Shown here piece after piece: positions 1 through 12,823 of a stretch of 64,000 nt of DNA (position 1 is the stretch's first letter; each line of letters starts with the position of its first letter). The stretch covers positions 2,046,001 to 2,110,000 of the forward strand of contig CP099842.1 in NCBI GenBank assembly GCA_030062745.1, given 5' to 3'. The DNA is from Capitulum mitella (taxonomy: Eukaryota > Arthropoda > Thecostraca > Pollicipedomorpha > Pollicipedidae). The notes beneath the pieces were generated by a model. It searched no databases. It had not been told where the DNA came from and worked only from the letters and a program-made list of their open reading frames with translations. The position numbers and the translations under genes were made by a program.

Positions 1-1050
1 GTCGCTTTCATTCAAGCAGGTCGTTAGCCGGCAGTATTCGCCATACTTGGTACGGCTTTTGCACGGCAGAGACCGATCTGGCTGAATTATTCACCTCAGC
101 TGTCGCGTGGAAATGGCCGGTGGTCGTTTGGAATTCAGTGTAAACGTCGTCTAGACCATAAACTTACCGGCTGATCTTTGCTTGACGGGTAGAGAATCGC
201 CTTTCCGGAATACCGCAGCTCATTGAAGGCTCCATTCACCAACCGACGCGGTGCAGCGACGGAAAAATAACACGGCGACTGACGTAGACTTCTTGGCAAC
301 AGAACTTGATGCATAGGCGACTCGGCTTGATGCAGGGGGCCGGTCCCGGGGTCGCCCCCCCCCCCCTCCTTAGTCCTGCATTTTTCTGTGAAAACCATTG
401 CACATCTTCTTCCCGGCAGGCAGTTTTCGTGCGATTTCAGTTCACGCTGAGCTCGCCCCCCCCTTAAGAAAATCCTGGCTGCGCCCCTGACTTGATGCCT
501 CAAAGCCCACGTGCCAAGGGGCGGAAGCAGTCTTCCTAATGTCTGTATAAGCGGCGCTTATGTTCCTTGTATTTGCCATCAAGGTTTACGATCCCGTGAC
601 CGTGGCTGGAAAAGAAGAGTGAATAAAAAATAGCCTTCGTGCCGGATTTGGGACATATAACACAGCCAGGGGATTGCAGACTAAATCAGTGTTTCGTTTG
701 CTCCACTCCTGACTCAAAGATTTGTCAACATCTCCATTCAGTTCCCATTTTGTTAATTCCCAGCTCAGATAGCTTGAAACCGAAAGACGAGAAAACAACC
801 TGAAGAAAAACCCGCCATGGCAGTACCATAAACCTAAACTAAAGCAGTGCTGTTTGAATCCGTTTATTTTTCACGAAACCAACATTACGGCAACAAACCG
901 GAAGGTATGTTCCGACCTGTTACCACTTACCTACGGCTGGAAACGTCGCAGAAACGCGGAACCTTCGGCTGGCCTCTGGGTGACCCCGCCCTGGATGACC
1001 TCTGGCCCCCGGCTGACCTCTGGATGACCCCGCCCGACCTATGCCCGCAG
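1..1050. other. NELL intron segment, left edge of window
   Basis: This stretch lies upstream of the first recognisable NELL exon and is read as intron sequence. It contains a transposon end on the minus strand (see 310-489) and, just before the acceptor at 1,050, a few short degenerate copies of a 'gacctctggatgacc'-like unit. The open frames here on both strands have no recognisable domain and are not called. Confidence 0.5.
310..489 (-). mobile_element. Transposon end with G-run, 'CAGGGGCGCAGCCAGG' terminus
   Basis: Read on the minus strand from 489, the sequence begins CAGGGGCGCAGCCAGGATTT and soon runs into two poly-G tracts. The same kind of terminus recurs at 28,136, 35,562, 42,763, 45,385 and 45,465 in this window. 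Such 'CAGGGGCGTAGCCAGGA' ends are typical of non-autonomous DNA transposons in invertebrate genomes. The other end could not be placed, so the boundary at 310 is approximate. Confidence 0.45.
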
Positions 1051-4000
1051 GCGAGTGTTTCCTGAACCAGCGGTCGTACGAACACGGCGAGAAGGTGGCC
1101 ATCGACAGGTGCATGACGTGCGAGTGCCACGATTCGGTGATGCAGTGCAGCACCATCATCCCGGAACAGCACTGTCCGCCGCTCAGCTGTCCGCCGGCCC
1201 AGCGGCTCAACATCTCCGGAGAGTGCTGCCAGTTCTGCAGAGGTGAGCCGGCCGGGCGACGCGGCGCGGCGGCGGCAACTGCCGACCGGAAGTGGAGGGG
1301 GGTGCTTTCTGTTTGGAGACCGAAGTGGCGTGCGCCGATGCTGGCTTCGCTCCCATTCGTTCTGCTTTTACGGCGATGCATTCGTACCTCGTGCAAAAAC
1401 CAGGTATCTGGGTGACGTATGGACACATTTGGTCATCTTTGCTCAGGACTAGTCTGTAATAGCAGTAGCAACATGCCTGCATTGATCCGTTGAACAAGCT
1501 GCAAATGTCAGGGTTCATATCGCATGGAATGTCTGTTTTTGTTTCATTATGCCCTGTCGTTGTCTTGTGATACGAATTCTTCAGCCCATCCCATGGCATT
1601 CGGCCGATGGCGGTGCCGGCGGTGACTTGACCCAGCGGATGACCTGATCTGACCTGACTCGCCCGCAGACACGGACTACTGCGCCCAGGCGCGGCCCGAG
1701 TGTGACCCGCACGCGACCTGCGTCAATCTGCAGACCAGCTTCATGTGCCAGTGCAACGAGGGCTACAAGGGCGATGGCAAGACGTGCGAAGGTAAGCCAG
1801 GTGCCGCCGGCCCCCTCGCTCGGCCCCTGTCCCCGGCCCCGCCGTCACAGCTTCTCTGTTGCCTGTCGGCCGGACGTGGAGGGAAACGGTTTCCCACCCC
1901 TCTGAGAAAAGAGCGAGTTCCTTGCCACCAGCCACTGGCCGACTCTAGAGAGGAACAATACAGGGGTGGACCTCTCGAGCCAACAAGAGAGTGCGACTTC
2001 CCTAACCTGCCACCCCCCCCCTCCCCCTCTGCCTCCTCCCGGGGCGGAGAGTGTGGCCTCCCCTCTACGTCCTCCCGGAGAGGAGAATGTGGTCTCCCCT
2101 CCACCTCCTCCCGGGGAGGGGAGTGTGGCCTCCCCTCTGCCTCCTCCCGGAGGAGGAGAGCCCATCCTCCCAGGGAGCGGAGCGCAGACTCCCGGCCGGG
2201 AGACGCAGGCCGTAATTGACGCCGGTCGGAGGCGGCCCGGCCGTAATCAATTTGCCCCCATACGCGGTGCATTGTGATCCCATTAATTCCGTCGGCCGTG
2301 TAATGACGACGTCCGATACCGGGCAGCCCGCGCGGCGTAATGTCATGCCGGACAGATACCGTCGCCCCCGCCTCGCTAACGGCGCGCCGACCGGGCCGCG
2401 AGCCAAGAGCCCGGGGACGCCCCGGACGGCGCCGGCCGCGACCAGAGGCCGGAACGGCTGGCGGTGCTGGGGGCGGGCGGCGCCGGCGAGCCGCCGTAAA
2501 ACACGACAGACGCGACGCGACCGAAACACAGAGCGAGATGGCCGCGACGCCGGCGTGGTCGCCGATGTGGTGGGCTCCGTAAAAAGCCCGCGATTTCGAT
2601 GTTCGGCGGCTCGTGTTCGACTTCCTGCCACCGCCGGGCCGAATTAGCCGACTTCCGGGCCTGGCGTCGCCGGCGGGCGCCGCGCGGAAGACGCGACTTC
2701 CGGCCATCGGCCCGCCCGGCTGGGCTTCTCGCAAGCCGGAGGGAACTTTCCGGGAAGACGCCGCCCGGCCGGCCGGCGGCTGGCGTTGTTTTGATGCCCG
2801 CGGGATCCGAGGCGTGATGAACGGGCCAATCTCGCCGGGACCTTGGAAAGTGGCGCGCCGGATTACGACATTGGCGGCGAACTTGGCGCGGTCGCCCGAC
2901 CGGGCCCCGGCTGATTTGCATATCGGCGGCGGCGTCTGGGCCGCCGGCCGGCCGATCGATTCGGCGAAGGGCAGGCGTCTGGAGCCGACTGTAGGTCAGG
3001 TCAGACAGGGACGCTCAGCTGGGACTGGCCAGAGGTCAGGTCAGGCAGGGACGCTCAGCTGGGACTGGCCAGAGGTCAGGTCAGACAGGGACACTCTGCT
3101 GGGACTGGCCAGAGGTCAGGTCAGGCAGGGGCGCTCTGCTGGGACTGGCCAGAGGTCAGGTCAGGCAGGGACGCTCTGCTGGGACTGGCCAGAGGTCAGG
3201 TCAGTCAGGGACGCTCTGCTGGAACTGGCCAGAGGTCAGGGCAGGCTGGTGCGCTCAGCTGGAACTGGCTTGAAGTCAGGTCAGATAGGGGGACCGACCA
3301 AGGCCAGATCAGACAGAAGTACCAGACAGTCGAGACCTGCCAAAAATTGGGTCAGACAGCTGAGATCTGGGAATGGGGGGGGGGGGGAGTGGTGTAGCAG
3401 GCTTGGGCTGCCTGGGAGGTCACGTCGGAACTTAAACCATTCGGGTGTTTTTCAGGCAGTTTATCTCTTCTGGGTGTCATAGCTGTCTAAGAAAGCACAA
3501 CGAACACTGTCATGACATATTTTTTTGATCAGTCTGAAGATGTGTCGATGAAAGGCTTCCAAAAACAGTGAATGGACCCCTCCGCACTCTCACACTGACT
3601 GTCGAAACAAACTCTTTACTGAAAGCGCTGCGACCGTACCGCCACGCCTTGCCGTCTCATACCCGGTAACGGCACGTTTCGAGGCTGAGCCGGCTCGGCT
3701 CCTGCTGTCTGGAGCTGAACAGAGGCCCTCGGACACGCCCTCCCGCCTGCCTGACTGCCGAATGGCGTGCCGCCCGCTCCGAGCTGAGGGCTTCTGCGAA
3801 CTGAGCCGGCCGCCGGGACTTCCCGCGCGTGGAGACCCGGCCGGCGCTCTATTTCCAGCCGGGACCCACCGCGGGCCCGCCGGCCGGCAGGAGGCGGGCC
3901 GTTTCAGACGGCTGCCGTTTGATCGTGCGTCACCGGTGACGGCTGAATCATGGCCCCGGGCGGCGCGGTCCGGGCCGACCCGCTGTGTCGGCGCTGCCGC

Positions 4001-7000
4001 GGAGACGGCGCCGAATTTACGGCCCGGTCGTTCGCGGGCCGATGGTTTCGGGCCGAGGCGGTTTAGGTCGTCTTGGGTCTGAGATAAAGCGCCCTAGAAA
4101 GCCTCAGCGATGTGTTTGGCAATCTCGTTTGTCTGGCGAGGCTGTTTTCCTTGCATGTTTGTTTGAGGAACTGTGGCAAAACGTGGCGGTTTGAACTGTG
4201 ATCCAATGAGTCACTCAAGCATGGCGGTATTTCACTGTGATATTGGTCTGTTTGTTTAAGGAACCGTGGTAAAATGCGGTGGTTTGAACTGTGATCTATT
4301 GAGTCACTCGAGCATGGCAATGTTTCATTGCCGTATTGATCTGTCCGGTTGCAGATCTGGACGAATGCAAGTCCCGAGGCGGGTTCCACGGCCACCAGTG
4401 CGGGCCGAATACGGTGTGCCGGAACACAGTGGGCTCCTACGAGTGCGACTGTGTGCCAGGTAAGCGGCGCAGTGTTTCACGTTTGGCACGCGTTCGAACT
4501 CCCTACCATCGCACCAGGCCCAAACCGGGCCTTCAAAGTGGTAATAATTTAGCCGTGAAATCGCCACTTTTCAAACCCTTTGCCGACTTACGTGTTTTCT
4601 TCTGGCGTTTGACGACCTGTAGTCTTTCTCGGGATACCAGCACAACTACACGCGTATCTGGTCTTGTCCCGACTCTTTGTGACGTGTGTCGTGCCCTCAG
4701 GGTACCAGCGCCACGACGCCTACATGTGCGTGGAGCGAAACGAGTGCCTGGACGGCTCTCACACGTGCCACCCCAGTGCCGCCTGCATCAACACCCCGGG
4801 CAGCTACCAGTGCCAATGTCCGGCCGGATACAGTGGCGACGGCCGTACCTGCACGCGTGAGTGGCCACTGCCACGGCCGCCGGGTGGCGCTCGGTGTCTT
4901 CATACGAGATGTCACGTTATTGACTCCGTGTTCATGGCCTGTTTGTATCTGAACGACACGTATGAAACCAGATGACCAGGCCTGTTTTGTAACGTTTGCT
5001 CCAATGCGGTCGGTCGTTTTGTATTTAATTGACTTATGTCTGTGCTTAAGCATGTTGGCAAACGCTTACCCTACCATTGCTAATCCCTCCCGCCACTGCT
5101 GCCGGTTTTCAGATGACCTATGCCACAATTAGGACTGATCGCGGGAGTCCCGCCTCCGGCCACCGTTGTCAGTGCCCTACGATTACCGTTACCCCATTCA
5201 AAAGCCGTTCCGGCGGCCGTTTTACTTATGTGGTCCTCCATGCTGTCGTTTGCGACTGCGACCTTCCCATCTGGCAGCCGCGCAGCCCTCTGCGATCCCG
5301 TCGGCCCTGTCCGCCTCTCGCCGTGACCTGGCCTGACCTCGTCTGACCCGCTGTGCCCCGTCTCCGGCAGCTGTCTGCGACCAGGCGTGCGAGAACGGCG
5401 GCCTGTGCGTGGCGCCGGACCAGTGCTCGTGCCGCCGCGGCTTCGGCGGTCCCAGCTGCGAGCGCGACATCGACGAGTGCCAGCTGGGCCTGCACCAGTG
5501 CCACCCGCACTCGGAGTGCGTCAACATGCCCGGCTGGTACCACTGCCGCTGCCGGCCCGGCTACCGCGCCCACCCGGGCCAGACCACGCTCGGCGTCACC
5601 TGTACAGGTCAGAGGCAGGGCCAGGGCCGGCGGGTCAGAGGCGGACGGAGGGTCGGACGGGTCAGAGGCGGACCCAAGGTCGGACGGGTCAGAGGCGGAC
5701 GGAGGGTCGGACGGGTCAGAGGCGGACGGAGGGTCGGATGGGTCAGAGGCGGACGGAGGGTCGGACGGGTCAGGGGCGGACGGAGGGTCGGAGGGGTCGG
5801 AGGTGAAGAGGCGGTACTGGTGATTTGCAGACCCCGATTGCGATTATCGATTGCGGTGAACTCTGGCGACGGTTGTCGTGTCGGGACAGCGAGATGCGAA
5901 GAATGGCGCTGATCTTGATAATATATAGGTAAGTAAAAGGATTCTTAGCGGCAAGTGGAACAGATTGGTTCGGTACGTGGCCGTGGCACGACATTCGAGA
6001 AATGCGAATCCGTTGTATGATTTGACTGGGGACCAACACCGGTCACGTTGTCCTGGAATGGCGTCTGAGTTCTGACGTTCTTTGGTCCTCGTCCCGCCCT
6101 CAGACGTGGACGAGTGCAGTGAAGGCTCGCACACATGCGACCCTCAGGCCACGTGCACCAACACCAACGGCAGCTACACTTGCGAGTGTCTGGGACCGCA
6201 GTGCACCAACAGTGAGTATGACCGGTAACCGTTCAACCGTTCACACTTTGTGGTGTGGGAAATCCAGAACACAGCTGCACATCAGATGCCAATATTTATT
6301 TTCATTGTTATGTATAAATCATATTTTGAGCGTATTGCTTGTTGTACTTTATGGATATGTAGTGAAACAAATCTAGAATTTCTAGCAAATCACTCAAGCA
6401 TCTGTTTGATGGTGGCAGAAGTCGTACAGAAGTCGACGAAAAAATCGGGATCAATTGCAAAGCACACGAAAAGACGTTGAATTCCAGCTTTTCGCTTTAA
6501 TTCATGGCTTCGATGAGCTGCTCAGTGCATGCTGTCTGTCGGCCAGTGTACCCTGTATCTGACGCGTCCAGGGACCCAGCTGCCGCCGCTCAGTCTCCGC
6601 AGAAGAGCTCCCTCAGGCAGCTCTGCGCTGACGCTGATCCTGAAATACTCGGGCCGTCTGTCACCGCAGTGTATTCTATCGGGGGACAGGGGCTCCATTT
6701 AGTGGCCCCGATTGCCGGGCCCGGTAATCCCCTATCGTCCAGGCGCCCAATAAAAACGGCCGCCCCTCAAGTGCCTATCGAGTCGCCCGAGCCGGGAAAA
6801 AACGGCCCAGCCGTGGGGCGGTATGGATCGGGCCCGCGTCGAAGCCCCAGTTTGTTGTGGAGCGGGAGGGGAACGGCTAGGGGAGGCATGGGATACGGCA
6901 AAGGCCGGCCACTGTTGCGTCTGCGTGGCAAGTTAACGAAATTAAGGGGCAACTGTGATAATTTTAAGCTGTTTATGGAAAAATGGTGTCTCGTTCTGTC

Positions 7001-10000
7001 GCGTGTTGACGTGACCAAAGACATAATGAATAAGAATGATTCCTGGAAATGGGCTTATCGACGGCAAGAAAATTTGTCTCTTGTTCTTCAGCATATATAT
7101 ATTTTTTACAAAAGTTTTTAAGTTTTTACTGTTAAACAAAAAAATGTGGGATGCTGGAAACGTTGTGAGGCAAACTGCAGGCGAGTGCAGGTACGAAAAG
7201 CCAAGTTTATTTATACTTCCAAAACTATATGTCGATGACATCTCGGTTCGATTGATTTTGCATGGAATACATACAAAGAGTGCTGACGAAATTGGAAAAA
7301 TGTTTTTTCTTCGCGGAGCTGATGTTGACCAGAGCCAAAATTCTAAAACCGGCACACCCGTGCCGTTTTGGACAACGTTTGAAGTGTCCTACTCGACCAG
7401 ACCACGGAAACCCCAAATTAGACCGATTTCCTGCGGCTTTAACGCCGAGCGGTGGCGTGTGACGGTGGCTCGCGTGCGCGGGGCGGGGGGCGCCTTGTTC
7501 CGGGTCGCGACTGCCTCCAGACGGCAAACCCAGCGTCCCCCCACCCCCCCCCCACCCCCGCCGAGTCACGCGTAAAGCCGCGGCTCGTTGCCCGGCCGAC
7601 CGCACAACACCATCAATGATGGATTCTCCGTCCATTGAGGCGTCTGTCTTATCGTCAGCGTCGGGGCCGTCGTGGCCTGGCTGACCTCCGACCCGGCTCT
7701 CCTCAGACTGCACGGTCAACGGCGTCGTGCATCCGCACGGCCACAGCTGGCCCGACCCGGACCGCACGTGCCACACGTGCCAGTGTCTGGACGGCGTGAC
7801 CACGTGCCGGCCGCACACGTGCGATTGCTCTCGGCCGGATGTAGATGGCGCGTGCTGTCCACAGTAAGTCTGGCGCTCGTCTTCGCTACTGCCTTCACAT
7901 CGACTTTGCATGGTCCGTCATAGTTGGCGTGTCAGAAGCGTGGTTGGTTACTAATGCGGGAGGTATCCTAATATCTTTCCTCCGCGGCCATGCACCTGGT
8001 TGGGTCGATTCAAATGTTATCAGTCACGATTTCGCAAGCGCACGCCATTCCACTGCGGTTATCAGATGTAATTCGTTTTTGATGATCATTCTTCGGGAGG
8101 CGGAAATGAAGTATGGACTGGACCCTACGCGTTATGTGAAAACTAACGTTCGCAGGAATTTTTGATGGATGGCTGGTATTTTAAATACTTTTTCTCTATG
8201 ATCCGTCTTCGTTAGTGGGAAATGAATGGCGTTCCGAAACCTGATAGCATCGGACAGCCAGCCTCTTCAAAAGCAAAGCCCAAAGCTGCTAGATATTACC
8301 TTGCCGTAAAAGATTAATGTCGCGTGCGCGACTTCATCTACGCGTTTTCAGTCGCAGAGCCAAACTTTCCGTAATGTCACGCCTTGCGTGCCGTCCAGCG
8401 TGATCAGCCAGTTCTCCGTTTCAGATGTGACTCCAGCTCCGGCTGTTTCCACCAGACGCTGCCGAACGTGAGGTTTCAGAACGGCGACAGGTGGCTCCAC
8501 CAGTGCCAGCTGTGCGAGTGCCTGGTGAGTGGGCGCGAGCAGAAGCCAGCCCCTGTCCCACACCCCGCTCCAGGAGCAGCCTCCCCGGCTCAAACTCCGA
8601 GCTATGGATTGTTTAGAGAGATGGTCGAGCGGGCGCCGGATGCTGCGTGATTATGCTTTCCTTATTTGAGATTAGTTTTGAGTGATCTTTTACTCAGCAC
8701 GTAGAGATACGTACATTGGACACTCAACACCATTTTTGTTTTAGTGCCATTCGGCACAGATTTTAGACCGACACGACAGCTCCGTCGCTCGAATTTAATG
8801 GCCTGCACTCAGCCTCTGCTCATATACCGCCCTTTATCATATTCCATTAATTTTCATCGCTGATTTCCCGTCGTCCCTCTGTCGTTCGTCCTCCCGGTCG
8901 AGCCGGCAGCCGGCGAAGCGCAGCGCGCGGCCTCCTGGTCTCGTCAGGGGATCGTGATGAACGCGCACGCGGCGGGTCTCCGGCGTGATTAACGGCGGCG
9001 TCTCGCGCGGGACGGCCGACGCCGCCAGACCGGCGGCCCCGGCGGCCGGGCGCCGGAAGCGGACGGCCCTGTGTCGGTCACGGAGCCCGGTCGCCGCCGG
9101 TTAGCCGCGGTGTCGGTCCGCCGGTACCGGACCGTGCGGCCCCTCTGTAATCCGGCTGCGGCTGCGGCGGCTCGTGACGGGCCAGGCCGGGGTCACGGGG
9201 TACAGCCGAAGTCGCGTGAGGCGGGCTGAGGCTGGGTGACCTTTGCTGGGGAGCGACATCGGTACGGCGGGTCAGTGTCCCCCGTGCCAGCTGTCCGGCT
9301 GCGCAGCAGACTGTCACACTCTGACTCATCCGCCTACGTCGCTGGCCTCCACGTCTAGTCTTCCGACTCAGCCGTCTGTGCTTCTGCATACTCTATAACC
9401 AACTCGGCCGTTTCCGCCCCCAACTCGTCGCTCTCCGCTTCTGATCTCCACCCCCCCCCCTGCCTCTCTCTGGCTGTCTCTGACGTTTTATGTCCCGCCT
9501 GACCCGCCCGTTCGGACCGCCGGCTGACCGTCTCCGGCCGTGTTTGACCGCGCCCGCCTCCCCCGCCGGCAGATGGGCCAGATCGACTGCTGGCAGCAGC
9601 AGTGTCCGCCGGCGGCCTGCAGCAACCCGCGCCTGCCTGACGGCGACTGCTGCCCGCGCTGCGAGGACGACCCGTGCGCGGCGCCGGCCAACCGGTCGTC
9701 GGCGGCGCCGTGCAACATCGCCGCGCTGCCGCAGGCGCTGGCCAGCGCCGCCCAGTGGCGCCACCTGGAGGCCAACTGCCCCGACTGCCGGTGCAAGGTG
9801 AGCACCGCCCGGAGGTGAGAGCAGGTGGGAGCAGCTCTCACCGCGGCAGGTGAGGGCCCGGAGGTGAGCTCGTCAGCAGCAGACGGCGCCGGGGAAGGTC
9901 CAGCAGCGCTGAGACGCCTGCTCGATGTTCCGCTCGTGTTACGCACGTGCCCGGCTGGCCGTGCGCTGCGTGCTGGCCGCGTGGGTTTGAGCTCACCCTT

Positions 10001-10955
10001 TCTGTAGCATTTTTAACCTGCCGTTGTACTAGGAGCGTATTGTTTCATTGCTAACAAGCAGTCGCCATTTTGAGACCGCATTTCTCGCTTGTTATTTTTA
10101 CCCTGGCGGTACCGATGCATCCGATGTGTCTGTGCAATCGATTCTAAGGCTGGTCAGTCGATTGCTATTAACCACTAATGACCCTATTGCTGATACTAGT
10201 CCCCCGTCCAAGTGCAACCCAGGGAACTGAATCCCATCGGGATCTACTGACGCTTCTCTGATTGCAGGTGCCGTTTTGTGAGAAGTTGGTGAGCAAAAAT
10301 TCCGCGTGTGTGCCTCGGTAATTCACCTACTCACTCTCTGCTGCCTGAATTCACGCTTGTCACAGTATAGCGCCATACGTTTGCACGTGAACTCCCACAA
10401 CGAGTTCAGTCGCCGTGAATTTTGTACAAGTCTGCATCCCGTCTCGATGGCCTGTCCAGCATTGCTTTAGTATCTGTGTAAATGTACATACGTAACAATA
10501 CTAAACCATGTGCATCTGATCGAACGGCTCGCTAACTGCCGTCAGTGATCGCGTCTGGTTGAATTCCAGTCGCCATGGAGACGTGACCGTGAGATCGGAG
10601 ACGCACGCTGTCATTTGGTAGCCCGCCCGGGCCTGACCGACCGCGTCCTGACGTTCGCCCTCCCCGGCAGGACGGCCAGCTATGGTGCGGCTACTCTGGC
10701 CACTGTCTCTGCGCTGCTCCTGCAGCGGCTGCTGGTCTCCAGCTGCGGCCGGACGGTGGACGGCGGCGCGCCGAGCCGGCGGCCGACGCAGGGGGCAGCA
10801 CCGGCGGCGGGCCGGCGGCGTCCGGCGGCGCGCGGCCCGTCGCCGCCGGCCGGTCCAGTGACAGTGCGGCCGCGCGGGACGCTGAGGCGCGAGCGGCGGC
10901 CGCGGCGGCGCGCGGCGCGGTGGACGCGGCGAGCGACGCCGCCGCTCGGACGTAG
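1051..10955 (+). CDS. NELL: NELL-type secreted glycoprotein (VWC-EGF-VWC), 3' part, 10 exons
   Basis: NELL proteins are secreted multimeric ligands (vertebrate NELL2 binds Robo3). Exons: 1051-1242, 1669-1791, 4355-4459, 4701-4856, 5371-5607, 6104-6211, 7707-7863, 8425-8524, 9573-9797, 10671-10955. All have AG/GT borders, and the intron phases (mostly 1) join without a break into about 561 codons. Domain order: VWC (ends CCQFC), EGF1, EGF2, EGF3, EGF4+EGF5 in one exon, a short EGF6 ending GPQC, then VWC-type modules over the last four exons. This matches vertebrate NELL1/2, including the 'GWYHC' motif of EGF5, CCPQC at the 7707/8425 junction and 'CCPRC..DPC' in exon 9. Calcium-binding EGF signatures (D-x-D-E-C, C-x-N-x4-Y/F-x-C) are clear in EGF5 and EGF6. 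The laminin-G/TSPN domain, signal peptide and first exons lie left of the window. Odd: after the last conserved Cys (GHCLC) the frame runs on for about 80 Ala/Gly/Arg-rich residues before TAG. Confidence 0.9.
2010..2172. repeat. Purine/pyrimidine minisatellite in NELL intron
   Basis: About four copies of a roughly 36-bp unit of the type 'cctcccggagaggagaatg' followed by a pyrimidine-rich half. Each copy has internal dyad symmetry (ggggagg/cctcccc), so the array can form hairpins. It lies in the intron after the EGF1 exon. Confidence 0.7.
2180..2990. other. CpG-rich intron island
   Basis: A strongly GC- and CpG-rich stretch in the 2.56 kb intron between EGF1 and EGF2. Long open frames occur on both strands but have no recognisable domain and overlap each other in several frames, as expected for stop-poor GC-rich DNA. 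Similar islands occur at 3,700-4,070, 8,880-9,230, 10,700-11,480, 12,050-12,340, 31,900-32,500, 33,250-33,600, 36,450-36,850, 54,580-55,130, 58,090-58,440 and 62,400-63,760. Confidence 0.5.
2991..3295. repeat. 40-bp minisatellite in NELL intron
   Basis: About 7.5 tandem copies of a 40-bp unit that includes 'agaggtcaggtcaggcaggg' and 'gctgggactggcc'. Copies are near identical in the middle and decay at the right edge, the pattern expected of slippage or unequal crossing-over. 'AGAGGTCAG' resembles a 5' splice site. Confidence 0.85.
4157..4342. repeat. 93-bp tandem duplication next to a NELL acceptor
   Basis: Two diverged copies with a 93-bp period (for example 'gtttgaggaactgtgg' at 4,161 and 'gtttaaggaaccgtgg' at 4,254). 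The second copy ends about 12 bp before the acceptor AG of the EGF2 exon at 4,355, so the upstream region of that splice site has been duplicated. Confidence 0.75.
5608..5806. repeat. 27-bp minisatellite starting at a NELL 5' splice site
   Basis: The array starts at the donor of the EGF4/5 exon (exon ends 5,607; the intron begins GTCAGAGGC). It consists of about seven copies of a 27-bp unit containing 'gggtcagaggcggacggagg' and 'gtcggac'. Most copies repeat the bases 'GGTCAGAGGC' of the real donor, so the intron holds a run of donor look-alikes. Confidence 0.85.
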
Positions 10956-12823
10956 GCGCCGCCAGCGGGGCCGCAGCCGGCCGCCCGCCGCCTGCTAGTC
11001 AACGTGAAACTTACCGGGATAGATCGACTGTTATCAGCGGAGGCCGCGCTGGAGTATTCCCAACATAATCTGCGATGTTCACTAGTCGTCTGCTGCGGGC
11101 AGCTCGGTGTTTTTTGTTGACGGTCGGCGTGGTCGCGCGCCGTGCTGGCGGGCGCGGCGACGGGCAGCGGCCGCCGCCGGCCGCCGCCGCTCGTCCTAGC
11201 TCTGTCATATCAGTCTGCGCGGCGGCGCCGCCTGCGGCAGCGGGCCGCGCGCGCCGCCCGGTCCCGCCGTCCGCCTTCGGTGTGCCCGTCTACCGCTGTT
11301 CAAAGTGTTCTAGTCGTCGCCCGCTGCTGCGCTGTCGAGCCGTGCCCTGCCGAGGCGAGGCGCGCGGCCGCCGCCTCCGCCGCCCCCCGGCCCAGTCTGT
11401 GTGGTGTGAGCGCCGGCGTCGCGTGCTTGGCGTACAAATGCGCGCGGCGCGTCGTCCCCGGTCACGGCCGGGGCGTGTTAACGGCATTTAACGGCTGTTG
11501 TTGAGTTGGTTTAGCTCAGGGGTCCAGAACCTTTCCCCGCTGGGGAACTTGACGTGCGTAAGAAGAGGTAGGCCTTCGTCGAACAGGTCGGCCCTGTCTA
11601 ATCCGAACACCTTCCCTGTTTTCACTCGGTGCAGATCAGGACGCGAAACGCGTAACAGATTCTGCGTCGCACAGCCGGCCCGATGATTACCCGACAATGT
11701 ATCACAAATCCAGCTTTTTACATGACGCAAATTGCACGGTCACGGTTCCTGTCTTCACAGTTAAGGCCTCCTTTTCTTGCAAGCCGCGCCGCTTACTTTG
11801 AATGATAGGACCCATTATTTTTATAAGTGTTCGCGAGTTTTTGAGGGCGTGCAGGAGCGTGTGAGACTGGCATTAGTACCCGCACGATGACAGTAACGTT
11901 GACGATTAGACCGCCCCGGACGTCGAATCCAGACTGGATGAAGCCGTGCGGCGTTAGGCTGGACTCCCCGAGTAGGTCGGTCTGTTGTCCGTGCGTGATA
12001 AGGGCGTCCCGCCTGCCAAATCGTACCCAACACCAGCGCGTGGCGAGGGCGGCCAGTGGGCTCCACGTGGATCTCAAGTCCGACAGGAAGCAGCAATATC
12101 GCCGCCCGAGCGGCGCGCAGAAGCCGAGGAGCCCCACCGGGAGACGCCGCCGCCGCTCTGCCGCGGGCACCGAACCGGGCGTCTCAACCACACCGAGCCT
12201 CAGCCCCGACCGGCAGCAGCTGCCGACACCGGCGGGCGCGCCGCCCGGCCGGCCGGCCTCGACTCTGCCCCGGCGGCTGCTCGGCCAGACCGCCGGCCGC
12301 CGGGGCCGCGCGCCAGCCACCGCCCAGCCCTGCCCTGCGCGCCGACTGTGAATACGTCTGTTGGTTTTATGACGCTATGACGTGTTTGTATAAACATGAA
12401 TATACGACACACTCGTCGTGCCGTGGTTCCGAAATCGGGGACTAGCTGCCATTTAGCACTGAGGAAGCTTTTCCGTCACAGCCAATGTATTTCAACAGCA
12501 GTCTCTCGATCTAAAATGATAACGTCCTGGTGTCTCACATGTTAAAATAATATCGTTAAACGCGAGGATTCAGGTCAGCAACAACGAAGATGGCCAAGAC
12601 CAAAGAATTCAAATACCCCCTAACAAAAACGAACAACTGGCATGTACCGCACCAAAATCGGAACCTTTTTCTATAGCACCGGCATGATTCAACGCAAACC
12701 GTGACCCCCATAACGTAACCCTTCACGGGACCGGGCAGCGAAGACGGCGCTCGGGGACGAGTTGCGGAAGGTGCGACCGTTCCCGGCGGGCAGTGGCCCA
12801 TCCCTCGGGCGCCCAGCGGCCGG
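10956..12823. other. NELL-MCMDC2 convergent intergenic region
   Basis: This holds the 3' flanks of two convergent genes. CpG-rich islands lie at about 11,140-11,480 and 12,050-12,340 and AT-richer DNA lies between them. The many overlapping Arg/Ala-rich open frames have no recognisable motif. No clear AATAAA signal was seen close to either stop codon. Confidence 0.5.

Noticed and set aside
1763-2734. 323-residue minus-strand open frame in a NELL intron
   Set aside because: Arg/Gly/Pro-rich, overlaps open frames in other phases, covers a minisatellite and has no recognisable domain. Expected in stop-poor GC-rich DNA.
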